Numbered from the stretch's first letter, positions 12,511-24,519 are shown. The stretch: 64,000 nt of DNA from Hippopus hippopus (GCA_946811185.2 OX328109.1:29744129-29808128), one strand, 5' to 3'. Notes: a model not told the origin generated them from the letters alone. Numbers and translations: made by a program.

Positions 12511-12849
12511 CCTGTGTTTCCAGTGACCCGACCAACCCTACCTAATTGCCACAGACTGGTAACTTTTCTTTTTCGATTTTTACAAATTTCACCAGTCTCT
12601 CAGTCAATGTTAAAAAAGTGTTCCCATTTCTGAGCATTTACAACCTCGGATCCTTGTTCCATTCTTTGCCCATGTGAAGTATTTGACTGTTGTACCACCC
12701 CCAACCAGGGAAGTACACTGCAGTCAAAATAATGGAACAAGAGAAAGAAGACAAGGTAAAAATTTCCAGACGTCACATGAAAAATATTAAGACTATATTT
12801 CTTCAGTATCTGGCTGAAAATGTTGCTTCTAGAGGGTACATAATGTTTT

Positions 12850-13572
12850 TCTTAGATACGACCCAGCGACCTACTTTTTGACCCAACATGTCCAAATTTT
12901 GAAGTTATTCGAGGTATCAGTCAGACAAACATTCTGACCAAGTTTCAAGAGTATCAAGCTGAAAATGAGGCCTCTTGCATGCACACTAAGTTTTTCTAAG
13001 ATTTGCCCCCCCCCCGACATGACCCAATTTCACTCATGTCTGAGATATCATCAAGACAAACAATCTGACTTAGTTTCAGGCCTCTAGACAGCACATAAGG
13101 TTTTTCAAATATTTGGCCTAGTGACCTATTTTTTAACCTGACATGACCCAAATTTCAAACTTGTCCAACATATCATCAACAAGACAAACATTCTGACCAA
13201 GTTTCAAGTGACCTACTTTTTGACATGACATGACCCCATTTCAAACTTGTCCAGGATATCATCAACACAACATTCTGATAAAGTTCAAAGAGTATCAGGC
13301 TAAAAATGTTGCTTCTAGAGTGCACATATGGTTTTTCTAAGAAACTGGCCTTGTGACCTACTTTTTGACCCAATGTGACCCTACTTCAACTTGGGCGAGA
13401 TTTTATCATAACAAACACTCTGACCAAGTTTCATGAGCATCTGACTGAAAATGTGACTTCTAGAGTGCACACAACGTAAAATGTTGAAGCATGCGCGTAA
13501 TGCACGACAGATGTCAGACACAGCCAGATCACAAAACCTCACCTTGAGAACTCTGTGCCCAGGTGAGCTAAA
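12850..13572 (+). mobile_element. Third rolling-circle-like element with ~100-bp core repeats
   Basis: Repeated words CCTACTTTTTGACCC, ACATGACCC and ACATTCTGACCAAGTTTCA recur about every 60-130 bp. The right end is CTCACCTTGAGAACTCTGTG, then CAGGTGAGCTAAAAA, a stem followed by GAGCTAAAAA as in family 2. The left boundary is uncertain. Confidence 0.5.
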
Positions 13573-13966
13573 AAGTATGTCAAATAGAGAAAAAGCTCTC
13601 TTTTTTATATTTCGTTCAGTGGCAGATTAAACATAAATCCACATTAGGACAGGGGCAATTGTTTTCACACTAAATATGAAAATAATTATTAATAACACGG
13701 ACATTGGTATCCAAAGGTGACTTTCAGGTCAAAAGATATTATACACTCAGGAAAGGAAAAAAGAACACATTTTCTGCAATTTTGACAAGAGTTGTCTCCT
13801 TTGAAGACCTGTATCTTTGTATTTTACTCCGTAACTTACATTCTTTGATTCATTTTTTTAACTCTGCATACATTATATTACCATTCTGAGCAATAATGAG
13901 AAAAATCTGTCTATTGGAAAAAACTGTTGCACATGTCCTTTAGAATCTGGATTATTTGGTAAAGGG

Positions 13967-14192
13967 TTAACTCTGTATGATACCACAAAATTTTAGACAG
14001 ATCCAAATCGGAAGCATTTCTAAAGGACATAGTAAATGTGGCACAAGTAATGGGATTTGTCCCATGAGATAAGAAAACATTGTGGGAAAAGAAGAAAATG
14101 GTGGTAACCAGCATTTTCTCCTTTTCCCACAATGTTTTCAAAAGCTTTCTTTCTCAGGGTCGTTTAAACTCGGGATTATTTGGTAAAGAGTG
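13967..14192 (-). repeat. Family A, minus, preceded by the end of another copy sharing TTAA
   Basis: TTTGGTAAAGGGTTAACTCT junction at 13957-13974. The hairpin has centre GGTAACC despite minus flanks, so the centre base is not strictly tied to flank orientation in every copy. Confidence 0.75.
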
Positions 14193-14348
14193 AAACACCA
14201 GAATTGTTTGCTGAAAGTGTCAAGCAGCAGTCTATAATGGTCATGAAGAAGTTGCTATAAATGGCAGCAGATAACATTCTAACACAGAACTCTATTGATT
14301 ATCAATCATAAATCATGTCTCGAAAAAAAACGTCCATTGCCACATTTA

Positions 14349-14562
14349 CTCTTTACAAAACAATTCTATATTTTAATGAACCTTAAGGAAGAAGACTTTT
14401 GAATACATCTGTGGGAAAAGGAGAAAATTCTGGTGATGAGAATTTTCTCCATATACCATAATACTTCTTCCTTTTCAAAAACACATTCCATCACTTCTGC
14501 CACATTGATTTGTCATCAGTTTCGACTTGTCTTAAAATCAGTCCTCTTGTAAAGAGTTAAAT
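14349..14562 (+). repeat. Family A, plus, diverged
   Basis: TTTACTCTTTACAAAACAAT to GTAAAGAGTTAA. The hairpin is reduced to TTCTGGTGATGAGAA. Confidence 0.65.
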
Positions 14563-14730
14563 CTTAGCACCCCAAAGGTTGAAAACTAATTATGTGAAAA
14601 GCATGGATAAAGATCAGACTGCACAGAAAGTAATCAATGACAGGCTGTCCACTATCATGTTATATATTCCTGGTAAAACCATTGATCATGATGACTTACA
14701 ATATCTGGCAGGTTTCCATCAATCAAATTG

Positions 14731-15173
14731 TCTATTTAACCAAACAATCCCCAGTTTTAACAACCCTGAAGAAGGACTTTTGAAAATATTGTGGGAAAAA
14801 GGAGAAAATGCTAAAAACCAGCATTTTTTCATTATCCCACCATGTTTTCCACCCTTCCAAAGACCAATTCCATTGCTTGAAGTTATATCTTATGTTTAGT
14901 CTGCTAAAGCTTTCAAACCTACAATGTTGTCTTCTGGTAGAGGGTTAACTATTTACCAAACAACATAATCTCAGACTAGTCCAAATTGAAAGCATTTGCA
15001 GACAACAATATAGATGTGACTAAACAATTAAAATTTGTTTTGGGAAGGGTAGAAAACATTGTGGGAAAAGGAGAAAATGCTGGTTACCAGCATTTTCTCC
15101 TTTTCCCACATTGTTTTCAAAAGCTTTCTTTCTCAGTGTCGTTAAAAGTCGGGATTGTTTGGTAAAGGGTTAA
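14731..15173. repeat. Two family A copies in opposite orientation sharing one TTAA
   Basis: Plus copy 14731-14948 (hairpin eroded), then minus copy 14945-15173 with a clean hairpin. Junction GTAGAGGGTTAACTATTTAC. Confidence 0.8.
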
Positions 15174-15440
15174 AATTAATCAGCACTATACAGGGTTGTG
15201 TGACCTCACCTTTCCAATCCCAATCTTTAATGGAGCCATTGATTTATAATAATTGGATTCTTGTAAAATCTCAATTGAATTTATCACTTCACTTAGTTCT
15301 CCAGTTTGTTTGTTTGGGGTTAACACTGTTTTTATCTCAGTAATAACTCAGCGACTAGTGCACCTATCCATGAATTCCTGGTGTTTCAGTATACAAGTGC
15401 TACATATAACACTATTTCCATTCCACTAGCTGCTTTCTCA

Positions 15441-16015
15441 TTTAACCCTTTACCAAACAATCCCAAACTGTAAAACCTTTTACAATAAAAAACTTGTGTA
15501 AACTTTGTCAGAAAAGGAGAAAAGATCAGCATTTTCTTCTTTACCCATAATGATTCTTTCAAGTCCTTTCAATTTTCACACATCCTATCAATTAAACCTC
15601 AGAGGACCAAACAGTTTACCTGGCAACAGATTACTAGAATTGTCCAAATTTGGAGCATTAAAAAATTTTGTAGATGAAAATGTGGCTAAAATGAGGTACT
15701 TGTCCATAAAAGGGTACAAAAATTGTGGAAAAAGGAGAAAATGCATGGAGGTTCCCTGCATTTTCAAGCAATGTTTTTTATAAGGTCATTTTCCTCAGCG
15801 TCATTGAAACACAGGAATGTTTGGTAAAGATTTAACCCTTTACCACACAACATTGAGTTTTAGCAACCTTAAGAAAAAGGCTTTTGGTAAAATCATAGGA
15901 AAAAGAGAAAATGCTGGTAACCAGCACTTTCTCCTTTTCCAACGATGTTTTCTGCTCTTTCAACAACAAAACAAGTCTAACACATCTTTGTATGGAATAT
16001 GGTTAAGTTTTAACT
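15441..16015. repeat. Cluster of three degraded family A copies
   Basis: Plus copy truncated at about 15590, minus copy about 15630-15835, plus copy 15832-16015. The last two share TTAA in GTAAAGATTTAACCCTTTAC. Confidence 0.7.
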
Positions 16016-17334
16016 GAATGTCCCTTATGAAGCCATCACACATTAACATCTCTCAACTGGTTCTGTCATCCTTCAGCAAATCACTTTTGAAATCATTGTA
16101 ATAAATGAAGAAATTTCTAATAGCATTAATTTGTCCTTTTCAGTATTATCATAAACAAAATTTAATTATGTGTTACTATCAATTCATGTTTATGGTTGGT
16201 ATAAAGGTTTGACTAGGATAATTCCAAAGTTGTCTGCAGCTAAGAATGTTACAAGGAATAATTTGCAATTAAAAAAAAAAAACATTTAAAAAAAAAAACC
16301 AACAAACAGAATTCTATTGAATTTCAGTGTTGAAAAGTCATAGTGACAACTGCCAAATAAAAGAATTGTTTCATTTGAGATATTATCCAAGTATCACAGT
16401 ATTTTGAACATCATTAGCTTCGAATGCAGGCCTGAAAAAGTGACTTGATACAGGAAAGGATAAAGCTTTCAACTCATTTTTTGTAATTCTAGACCAGTAC
16501 CACCTCATTATTTATTTAAAGCAGCAATGCTTATTCCACTCACATTTTACTAGCTCTCTTTCCGTACCAATTGTGATTTTTGGTTCTCTAGGAAAAAAAT
16601 TATTCTATACAAAAAACTTCAGCTATCCTTTTTTTATTCATTCTTTGACATCCATAAAAAAGTTCACTGGCACATAAAAGCTACACTAACATGAGAGTGG
16701 CATTATAAACACATTTTAGAAAATGGGAACATTTGATACATGATTCAGCTGAAACTATATAGGAAATTTTCTTCCTACCTGTATCTAATCAATTCAATTT
16801 CCAATGTTTTTTTTCAGCATAGCTGAATTTTGACCTACTTCTTGGCATTGATATTTTCGAATGAATAAACAGAAATTTGTGATTGGTCAAATATAATGAC
16901 ATGGACATTTTTATTCTGCAGACCCCTATTACCTATTCAAATCGGCAAACCTTGTTATCTCAAACAAGACATAGCTACAAATCAGCCAGTTTGTGACAAG
17001 TGCATGTATGTGTCATTTATTACCTTTTACTCTGTGTACCTTTTTTTATTTTTAAAGATATTTCTTGTTTACTTTGTAGTTTTAAAATACTTAAATAACT
17101 GATGTAACAATTACATACAAACAGAATAACTATGATTTGATTCTTCTATAAATCTCAAAGCTTTGTTTAAACGATATGAACTTTCTCTAACATCAACCTT
17201 TTTTGAAAATATGATTATATTGCTGCAAAAGAGAACCAGGTACAGCAACTAAGTAGATGAGGATCTTACAGAATTCTTAAAATATACCTCACATAGCTAT
17301 TTTGGATCCCCTTATGAACCAGTACAAGTGGCAC
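16016..17334. other. AT-rich stretch without recognised features
   Basis: Presumed TMEM132 intron or flank. Homopolymer A runs occur near 16270. Frames of 60-70 codons have random-like composition. Confidence 0.5.
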
Positions 17335-17373
17335 TGAACTGTTTATCAGACAACAAAATTTTAGATATGTCTA

Positions 17374-18273
17374 CAGGGCTGAAAAATAGTGATGAAAGTA
17401 GTTGGGTCAGGGACCTTTTGGCCCTTATGACAGGGAGGGTCCAAAGTATACTTGGGCAGGTCCATGTTTTTTTTTTCAGTCATTGTACAGAGTAGTAGTA
17501 TCTTCAGGAAATGACCAAAAAAAACCTTACCATTTCAATTTGCTTTTACTCTGGTGGCTTCAGTTGAAGAAAGATGTGCAAACAATTCAACAATTTGCAT
17601 TATTATATAGAACAACATGAAATTTGCAATTTAGAATATCTTTTATTAGTCTTTTTATGAAGCAACTCAATTGAACGGCTGCATCGTGGAACGAAACCCA
17701 CGACAAGCTTTCATTTCAATGTTGTTGTAAGGTCCCAGCCTGCTCTTTGTTCTCATATTTTCCATCTTCCTCCAATTATGAAAGCTCTGTTTTATTTTCT
17801 TCCGGAGTTTTCTGTTTGGTATTTGATGAACACCCAAGTTTGAATAATTTTTTTTTCGTAAACTTTCAGCAAAAACGATATCACTCGTAGATTTTAACCG
17901 GCTTTGCCGCATTACCTGTTCATTGATTGCAGGCGAATCGGGAACCAGGGAAAACTGTTGACATTACAATGACCTAAGTAAGTTTATGTGATAGAGTCCT
18001 TGGGCGGCCGGCGTACTGAAAATTTTCGAAGTAGTCCACTTTTACACGAAGATTGTCCTAAACAAGCAGACCTGAATTATCATTAGAACGACTATTCTAA
18101 ATTTAAGTCATTCTGAATTTATTTTCGGGCATCGGACTTTTTACTTTGAAGACTGAACAAGTCCGACCTCCATTTTGACAGGTCCATCGGACCCTGGCCT
18201 TGTTTTTTTCTGCAGGTCCGATCTCCATTTCAGTAGGTCCCAGACCTCGGACCAGCACTATTTTTCAGCCCTG
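17374..18273. mobile_element. hAT-like element with perfect 18-bp inverted termini, nested in family A
   Basis: 900 bp. Left end 17374-17391 is CAGGGCTGAAAAATAGTG and right end 18256-18273 is its exact reverse complement. Flanks are TGTCTA (17368-17373) and CGTCTA (18274-18279), a 5-6 bp target duplication. Removing the element restores the family A sequence TTAGATATGTCTAAATTG. Its two subterminal regions repeat GGTCC/GGACC words. The CAGGG ends are hAT-like, but the duplication is shorter than the usual 8 bp. Confidence 0.75.
17667..17912 (-). CDS. Small open frame inside the hAT-like element
   Basis: 81 codons beginning ATG, rich in Lys/Arg (NRKLRKKIKQSFHNWRKMEN) with no domain I recognise. 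It lies well inside the element boundaries, so it is either a relic of the parental element's first exon or chance. No catalytic residues of a transposase are visible. Confidence 0.25.
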   Translation of the reverse strand: MRQSRLKSTSDIVFAESLRKKNYSNLGVHQIPNRKLRKKIKQSFHNWRKMENMRTKSRLGPYNNIEMKACRGFRSTMQPFN

Positions 18274-18566
18274 CGTCTAAATTGAAAGCATAAAATTTGC
18301 CGATGGCAAATGTGGCTCAAATGACTGGATTTTTCACTGAAAGGGTAGAAAACATTATGGCTCCTTTTCCTACAAAATTCCAAATTTTATTACAGATTCA
18401 GCCAATATTACATATGGTTAGCGTAAATAAAGAGAAAAATACATTATTATTACCCCTGTTTTGTCTACAAATCAATAGTTAATCATGCCCTTAACTGAAA
18501 ACTACAGGAAACAAATTACCAGTAAATGCAATCTGACATCTCTGCTGGTTCAGATATGGGTATTCA

Positions 18567-18791
18567 ATCCTTTATCAGATAATCCCCATCTTTTAACGAC
18601 TCTGCAGAATAAGTCTTCTGAAAGCATTATGGGAAAAGGAGATGATACTGGTAACAAGTATTTTCTAGCTTTTCCACAATGTTTCTACCATTTCAAAGAC
18701 AGAAATCACCTTTTAGTTATATTTATTTTTATGTCTGCAAATCCTTCCGAATTCGTCCAGTTAAACATTTTGTCGTATAGTAAAGAATTAA
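18567..18791 (+). repeat. Family A, plus, diverged
   Basis: CAATCCTTTATCAGATAATC to TAGTAAAGAATTAA with a partial hairpin (GATACTGGTAACAAGTATTT). Confidence 0.65.
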
Positions 18792-18815
18792 GTAATTTCC
18801 TGCAGCTTGGACGCT

Positions 18816-19044
18816 TTAACCCTTTACCGAACAATCCCTGGTTTTAATGACCCCAAGGAAGAAGCCTTTTGAAAACTCTATGGGAAAAGGAGAAAATGCT
18901 GGTAACCAGCATTTTCTTCTTTTCCCACAATGTTTTCTACTCTTCCAAAGTCAAGTTTCACTTTTTGAGTCATGTTTATTTTGTCGTCTACAAATGCCTT
19001 CAATTTGGATCGGTCTAAGACTTTGTCATTTGGTAAAGAGTTAA
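18816..19044 (+). repeat. Family A element, full length, plus orientation (reference)
   Basis: TTAACCCTTTACCGAACAAT to TTTGGTAAAGAGTTAA, 229 bp. It has both halves, the hairpin (with an ACTCTATG change on its left foot), TTGTCGTCTACAAATGC and GATCGGTCTAAGACTTTGTC. A minus-type fragment follows, sharing its TTAA (19041-19105). Confidence 0.85.
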
Positions 19045-19189
19045 CAAACAAAGTTTTAGACAAGTTCAAATTGAAAGCAATCTGTGCAGGTAACAAATTG
19101 ATGTTTTAATAATTTCATTATTCAAGCCTCATTAAATTTTAGTTGGTCATTTGAAATGCTTTCAATATGGACAAACATCGTCTGATAAT

Positions 19190-19423
19190 TAGAGTTCACC
19201 TTTAGCCACACAATCCCAACTTTCAATAACCCTTAGGAAGAACCCTTTTGAAAACATTGTGGGAAAAGGAGAAAATGCTGGTAACCAGCATTTTCGCCAT
19301 TTCTCCCAATATTTTCAAACCTTTCAAACATAAGTTTCAACTTTAGAGTCACATTTATTGTGCAGTCTGCAAAAACTTTCAATTTGGACGATTCTCAACC
19401 TTTGTCCTTTGAGAAAGAGTTAA
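19190..19423 (+). repeat. Family A, plus
   Basis: CACCTTTAGCCACACAATCC to GAGAAAGAGTTAA, good left hairpin arm, right arm with CGCC and TCCC changes. Confidence 0.75.
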
Positions 19424-19852
19424 AAAGACATCCAAATGACAGGTGATCACTAAATACTACTAAAACATCATTTCTTCACTAAAATTGATGTTGTTGGTAC
19501 TCCTCAGAATTTTCTAGACCACACAATTTTGATGAATACCCATAATACAGATTTTGGTGCGGAACTGAAGTAATTACACTTTGAACATGAAATAATTCCA
19601 TTCATCTGTACCTTGGATACAGGGAAAGCAATCACACCATTTTACTGTCAACAGAAATATTTTGATGGAACTTTTGCTCAATCAGTTTTGACAAACTGGC
19701 GAGGAATTTCTCCTATTACAGACTTTAGGGATAGCATTATCCTATGCCAAGATATCTAACACCACCATAAGTCCCCTGGGTTTGACATGACAATGTGGTT
19801 CTGTCAATTAAAACATGTTGTCTTGTCCTGTGAAACGGTCTCATTTTACAGC

Positions 19853-20065
19853 AGCTTTACTGTTGGATTGCCAAATAAACCCAATGGTTTCATTTCAGTC
19901 ATTTTCAGTCAAAAAATAAAACCCAAATGATTTCAATTTTTTATAAAGATTGAACAAAGCAGACAGTGTAGATCAAAGACCAGACTGCCCGTTTTACGCA
20001 GTCTGATATTGATCTACCCTGGCTGCAAAGGCAGCTACAGTCATGGAAGGCGCTTTAAGGGTTAA
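19853..20065. repeat. Family C element sharing its TTAA with a family A copy
   Basis: ACTGTTGGATTGCCAAATAA ... GTGTAGATCAAAGACCAGAC ... GGCGCTTTAAGGGTTAA. The final TTAA (20062-20065) begins the neighbouring family A element. Confidence 0.65.
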
Positions 20066-20480
20066 CCTGGTACCAAACAATACCATGTTTTAACAATCCT
20101 AAAGAAGTGGGCTTTTAAAAATATTGTGGGACAAGGGGAAAATGCTGTTACCAGAATTCCCTCCATTTCCAACTTATTCTTGTACTTTTCATAGACAAAT
20201 CCATTCACTTGAGCAACACTAGTTTGTCATCTGCAAATGCTTTCAATATGAGCAACCCAAAAGGTTTCTTGCCTGCTCAAGAGTTATACAATATGTTTGT
20301 TGAAAGCATTATTTTGCGGACGACAAATCGAAAATAGCTCAAATTATGGAATTTGTCTTAAAAAAAGTAAGAGAACATCGTGAGATAAAGAGAAATTGCT
20401 GGTTACCATCATTTTCTGCTTTCCCCACTGTTTTCAAAGCTCTATTTTTCTTTCATAATTTCATTTAATGAAACCCTTCA
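20062..20480. repeat. Family A, plus, followed by a minus fragment
   Basis: TTAACCTGGTACCAAACAAT at 20062 shares its TTAA with the family C element on its left. The second, decayed copy runs from about 20290 to 20480. Confidence 0.65.
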
Positions 20481-20518
20481 AGGCTGAAGAGCCAGACCGT
20501 GACATTAATGGTCACAGG

Positions 20519-20745
20519 TTAACCCTTTACCAAACAACAAAATTTTAGACTGGTCCATATTGAAGTCATTGGCTGACAGAGACTCAAATGAGTTTCAAAT
20601 GACCCAGTTTTTTCTTTGACAGGGTAGAAAGCATTGTGAGAACAGAAGAGAAAGCTGATTAGAAGTTTTTCCTACTTTTCATGATATGATTTAGAAGGCC
20701 TTCTTCCTTAAGGTCACAGAAAGATGGGGTGGTTTGGTAGATGGT
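20519..20745 (-). repeat. Family A, minus, diverged
   Basis: TTAACCCTTTACCAAACAAC start. The hairpin is largely eroded (GAAAGCTGATTAGAAGTTTT). Confidence 0.65.
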
Positions 20746-20820
20746 GCGACACCATCCATATTGCAAGAGCCATGCTATGGCAAAATCTCCTTGATTCATC
20801 ATACCAAGCAAGTTATTATA

Positions 20821-21729
20821 CAGTATAACCTGTCTATACCGACCCTCACTCGGACTGAGAAAAAAGGTCAGTTTGTATAGGGGATTGGATTTTCAAGGGG
20901 TGAAGAATGGCTAAAGAAATTCCATTTACCAAACCTTGTTTCTCTGTGAACAGATAGACTAGTCCATGGTTTCATTCATTTAATCCTCGTGTATGTCAAT
21001 TCACAATTTAAAACAAAAGAAATCACATTAGTTTCAATAAAAATGAAATGTGCATGCCGATCTACACTGTATTTACAAAACTAGAAAAATTTTAAAATAC
21101 AGTACTATCATCGTAAAAAAAACAACTGATTTTCATTTGCTTGCCCTCGGCTTTTTGTCTTAAAATTGTCTGCTCAGTCATTGTTTTGATCTCCTCTACC
21201 CCTTGTAGATACCGATCATCGTTCGTTAGGGCGAAATTCCGGATTTCCAAAAGCATATTATGCACTTGCTGATACATGTATTCTGACACCGGAAGTGGAT
21301 TATTAGAACAAAGGTCACTGTCAATGTCAGTCTCATTTTAACTTTCGCTTTCGTCATAATAAATAACTGCAGACGATGATAAACGAGAAAAGAAGGGGTC
21401 TACGTTCAAACTTTCCCCTTATCGAGCCTCAACAACTAAGCGAATCACACGTAACGGTATATTGATTTATAGACAGTTTGTGACAAACAATAAACCGTTT
21501 CACACATCAATGATTGATGACAGATATACGATCGGATTATCTAGGGGAATTTACGCAATAAATTTTGGTTGGGCCTTGCGATTGGGGTCGGTATTCGATG
21601 TAGACAGGGATCGGATTACCTGGGTATTAATATAATGAAATAAAGAAGGAACTTGCCGGGACCGCGAGCGCAGACTGGAATGGATAGGGGATCGGATTAT
21701 CTAGGGGTCGGTTTGGACAGGTTATACTG
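20821..21729 (-). mobile_element. Pogo/Tigger-like DNA transposon, internally deleted
   Basis: 909 bp with inverted termini CAGTATAACCTGTCTATACC on the left; the right end reads, reversed, CAGTATAACCTGTCCAAACC. It is flanked by TA duplications at 20819-20820 and 21730-21731. The CAGT...CCTGTC ends and TA target are typical of the pogo/Tigger group. It sits inside an older family B copy (20767-21927), which would be continuous without it. Confidence 0.85.
21092..21289 (-). pseudogene. C-terminal remnant of a Tigger-type transposase
   Basis: 65-codon frame inside the Tigger-like element. The residues VHNMLLEIRNFALTNDDRY, then GKQMKISCFF, resemble the tail of pogo/Tigger transposases, which end with a helical repeat region and a KQxKITxFF motif. 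Upstream in the same frame is an acidic DSD-containing stretch, then a TAA. The CENP-B-like DNA-binding part and the DDE core are absent, so the protein cannot be an active transposase. Confidence 0.6.
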
Positions 21730-22224
21730 TATAATTATGGGTCCATAAAATCAATTTAGTCTAATAATCAACTGAATCATGACATATACTGGTCCTATGA
21801 TATGCAGAAAATTGACCTATAGCAAAAAGTTAAGATCCAGGTCAGCCTGCACGGACTGTGCAGGCTGGCCTGGGTCTATACTTTTTGCAGATGTATTGAC
21901 CTCCCTTTCACAGACCATGGCTCACACATAATTGAGTCACACTATTATGAAAAGGGCATTTAATGCATCCACAAAAGGTATCTACCTATCAGCCTGTGCA
22001 GTTGGCTCAGGTCAAAAATTTCTGCAATTGGTAAATTTTCTGCATGTCAAAGGACAATTCTACCTCATGATCCAGCCCTGTTCTTGACAAAATGGATCCA
22101 AATTAGGGAAGACTTGCTTGATATAATGCATCATAAAAATTCATTAAGCCCCTTTATCCAAAAAGCCACTCATATGTCTTTTCAACTACATTCCAACAAT
22201 GAATAGGTATTGTAATAGGCTTAC

Positions 22225-22377
22225 CTCTTTGGATTTTCATAAACTTTAGCATCCTTTACAAAGGCAGTGACGGTTCCTGTTTTCTGATGTTCTTTAATAT
22301 CTACATGTATACTCCACTGACTAGATGGGTCTGTCATCCTGGCACCAGTAATTCTGAGTCCTTGTCTCACCCTAGCT
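22225..22377 (-). CDS. TMEM132: TMEM132-like gene, exon 3
   Basis: 153-nt internal exon with acceptor TGACAG|AGCTAGG and donor AAAGAG|GTAAGCC. The first base completes the Arg codon split at the end of exon 2, and the exon ends two bases into a codon. The peptide starts ARVRQGLRITGARM and continues to VKDAKVYENPKR. In vertebrate TMEM132 the next segment has the same form (AKVKKG, then G-ARASSPSIWDV, then a run of beta-strand residues), so family, order and strand all agree. Coding so far is 1004 nt (334 codons plus 2 nt). No following exon was seen between 1 and 22224. The remaining ectodomain, the membrane span and the cytoplasmic tail are presumably off the left edge. Confidence 0.85.
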
Positions 22378-22466
22378 CTGTCATTAGAAAAAATAAAGAT
22401 TGTTACCAAAAAGTCAAACTTCAATGTAGCAGCGATATCTTCTTTCAAACAAGTTCTGTTAAGACA

Positions 22467-22526
22467 TCAACAGCTGTAGATGACCTTTTTGTCTCATCAG
22501 CAGCTGTAGATGACCTTTTTGTCTCA
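22467..22526. repeat. 30-bp direct tandem duplication
   Basis: CAGCTGTAGATGACCTTTTT, then GTCTCAT/A, occurs twice back to back, about 90 bp upstream (on the minus strand) of TMEM132 exon 3. Confidence 0.8.
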
Positions 22527-22933
22527 ACTCTCTACCAAATAAACAAGACTCTCCAACCTCAAGACCAATGCCAGATGACAACTAGAAAGTGGATCTGATG
22601 ATGCATTTTTTTATGAAAGAGTAGAAAACATTATGTGAAAACAAGAAAATGTTGTTTAGCAATATTTCCTTCTTTATCCAACAAGTGTTTTCAAAAGCCT
22701 TCTTCTATACACAATTCCGAGAAAAAAAAAAGCAATTTGGAAACACTGTTGGTATAAGATTTGTCCTCGAAAGGTGGGAGAACATTGTTGTACAAGAAGA
22801 AAATGCTGTTACCCATGTTCCCAAAAGCCTTCTTCCTAAGGTTTGTAACAGAAAAAGATTATTCTGTAGAGGATTGAGATATTGATATGTGTACCTGCAG
22901 ATGACTCTTTTTCACCTTTCAGCAGACTGTATT

Positions 22934-23157
22934 TAAACCTTTACCAAACAATCCCTGGTTTTCACGACCCTATGAAAGAAGGCTTTTGAAAACATTGTGG
23001 GAAAAGGAGAAAATGCTGGTAAACAGCATTTTCTCCTTTTCCCACGTTTTCTACCCTATCAGAGAGCAAAAGCTCAGTTCTATCAATTCTGAATTTATCG
23101 TCTGAAGATGTTTTGAATTTGAAAGAGTCTGAAATTTGTTGTTTGAGAAAGGGTTAA
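22934..23157 (+). repeat. Family A, plus, full length
   Basis: TTAAACCTTTACCAAACAAT to GAGAAAGGGTTAA with a strong hairpin. A decayed copy lies at 22527-22715. Confidence 0.8.
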
Positions 23158-23234
23158 GAAAAGAACATCACGAAATATTACAATACAATTTAGAGGCCAA
23201 GAAGAAATCCCTGGCTCGGCAGCTCTTCACCAAG

Positions 23235-23417
23235 TAATACTAGAGCTGTCACTGAATGTGACTTAATACCCCAGCCAGTGCTTTGACAGAAACAGGCAAT
23301 TATTTGTAAACAGACGGACACACAGACGGACACACGGACGGACAAACGGACGGACATACGGACGGACAGGCTGATTCCAGTATACCCCCGAAAACATTCG
23401 TTTTGCGGGGGTATAAA
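23235..23417 (+). mobile_element. Small element with (ACGG)n and terminal GGGGGTAT stem
   Basis: Begins near ACTAGAGCTGTCACTGAATG. Contains (GGAC)n at 23313-23370 and ends TATACCCCCGAAAACATTCG then GCGGGGGTATA, a stem closing the element. It looks like a core-less relative of the 1761-3364 type. Confidence 0.5.
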
Positions 23418-23424
23418 AATTTGA

Positions 23425-23745
23425 ACTCTACCAAATTGAAAGCATTTGCAGGTGACAAAATTAATGTAGCTCAAATGGTGATTTCTGTCCTTTGATAGGG
23501 CGGAAAACTACTGAGGGAAATGGAGAAAATACCAGTTACCAGGATTTTCTCTTTTTCCCACAATGTTTTTAAAAGGCTTCTTTCGCAGAGATACTATAAG
23601 TTGGGATTGTGTAGTATAGGGTTAAATTATCAAAGGCTTCTTCTTAACTTAACATCAGATGACGAAACTTTGGAGTTGTCCTTTCTGAAAACATTTGCAG
23701 ACGACAAAATGAACAAAAGATACAGTGACTTGGCAACTTTTTATC
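23425..23745 (-). repeat. Family A, minus, plus adjoining fragment
   Basis: CTCTACCAAATTGAAAGCAT ... GTAGTATAGGGTTAA (23425-23625), then a fragment with AAACATTTGCAGACGACAAA. Confidence 0.7.
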
Positions 23746-23931
23746 TAGTTTTAAAATTTATTTTTTCTGCGAGGGACTAAGATTTGGACTGATAGCACTA
23801 TTATATATTTTGTCAACTTCACAATAATTACCATGCATTTTAAAAGGATTTTAACACCCACAATGTTTACTTTTAGCTGCCACTGCGCCTTCATCTCTTT
23901 CCTTTCTGGAGACGACACTAGAAGCTTTTGT

Positions 23932-23999
23932 GGATAGTGTAGATCAAGATCAGACTACACAGAACGTGCAGTCTGATCTCTGATCTACACTGTCCACTA
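23932..23999. repeat. Isolated family C-type hairpin
   Basis: GTGTAGATCAAGATCAGACT / CAGTCTGATCTCTGATCTACACT stem of about 25 bp. Related hairpins lie at 29764-29825 and 34790-34853. Confidence 0.6.
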
Positions 24000-24519
24000 C
24001 TGTATTCTAGATTATGACCAAACTGTCTCTTGATCTTGCAGCGGAACTGTATTTGTAGCCTTTGAGAAAATGTAAGTTATTAATTCAGTAGTGAAAGAGT
24101 TTAAGGCACTTTGGCCCTTCAGATCTCTAACAATCATGGTGTCCGTGTGAATGTGAGGAAGGTACACCAAGTCTTGGTGTGATAAATTATCCATGTAAAA
24201 CTATTTACAAAATATTCTGCTGCTAAGTCATGCAGTATCCAAATGTTTTCACTTCACTGATTATGTAAAACTTCAGAGAGGTCACATCATGTTTGGTTTT
24301 TGCCATAATGTCTCCAGTCTTTTTCTTCAACCAACACTTTAGACATGTTGTATAATCATTTGATGTACATTTTTAAAAAGCAGTTTACCCTTCATGCCCT
24401 GCATAAATAAAATGGACATGCAGTGTCCATAAATAAAACCAAGATACTGCAATTACTGGCCTGTTAGGGTCACACTCATGGGCATAACTTGGTTTACATG
24501 TATATAATTATAACACACT
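24000..24519. other. TMEM132 intron 2 sequence, nothing recognised
   Basis: No repeat termini or exon signals identified. Confidence 0.45.

Larger units (their letters stand above)
17335..18390 (-). repeat. Family A, minus, split by the hAT-like element 17374-18273
   Basis: TTATCAGACAACAAAATTTT before and AAATTGAAAGCATAAAATTT after the insertion. The right half is lost after ACATTATGGCTCCTTTTCC. Confidence 0.75.
20767..21927. repeat. Family B element interrupted by the Tigger-like element
   Basis: GAGCCATGCTATGGCAAAAT to CAGACCATGGCTCACAC. Internal hairpin CAGGTCAGCCTGCACGGACT. A second partial copy follows at 21944-22085. Confidence 0.7.

Noticed and set aside
18485..18847. 120-codon plus-strand frame
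   Set aside because: Another family A translation with no splice or domain support.
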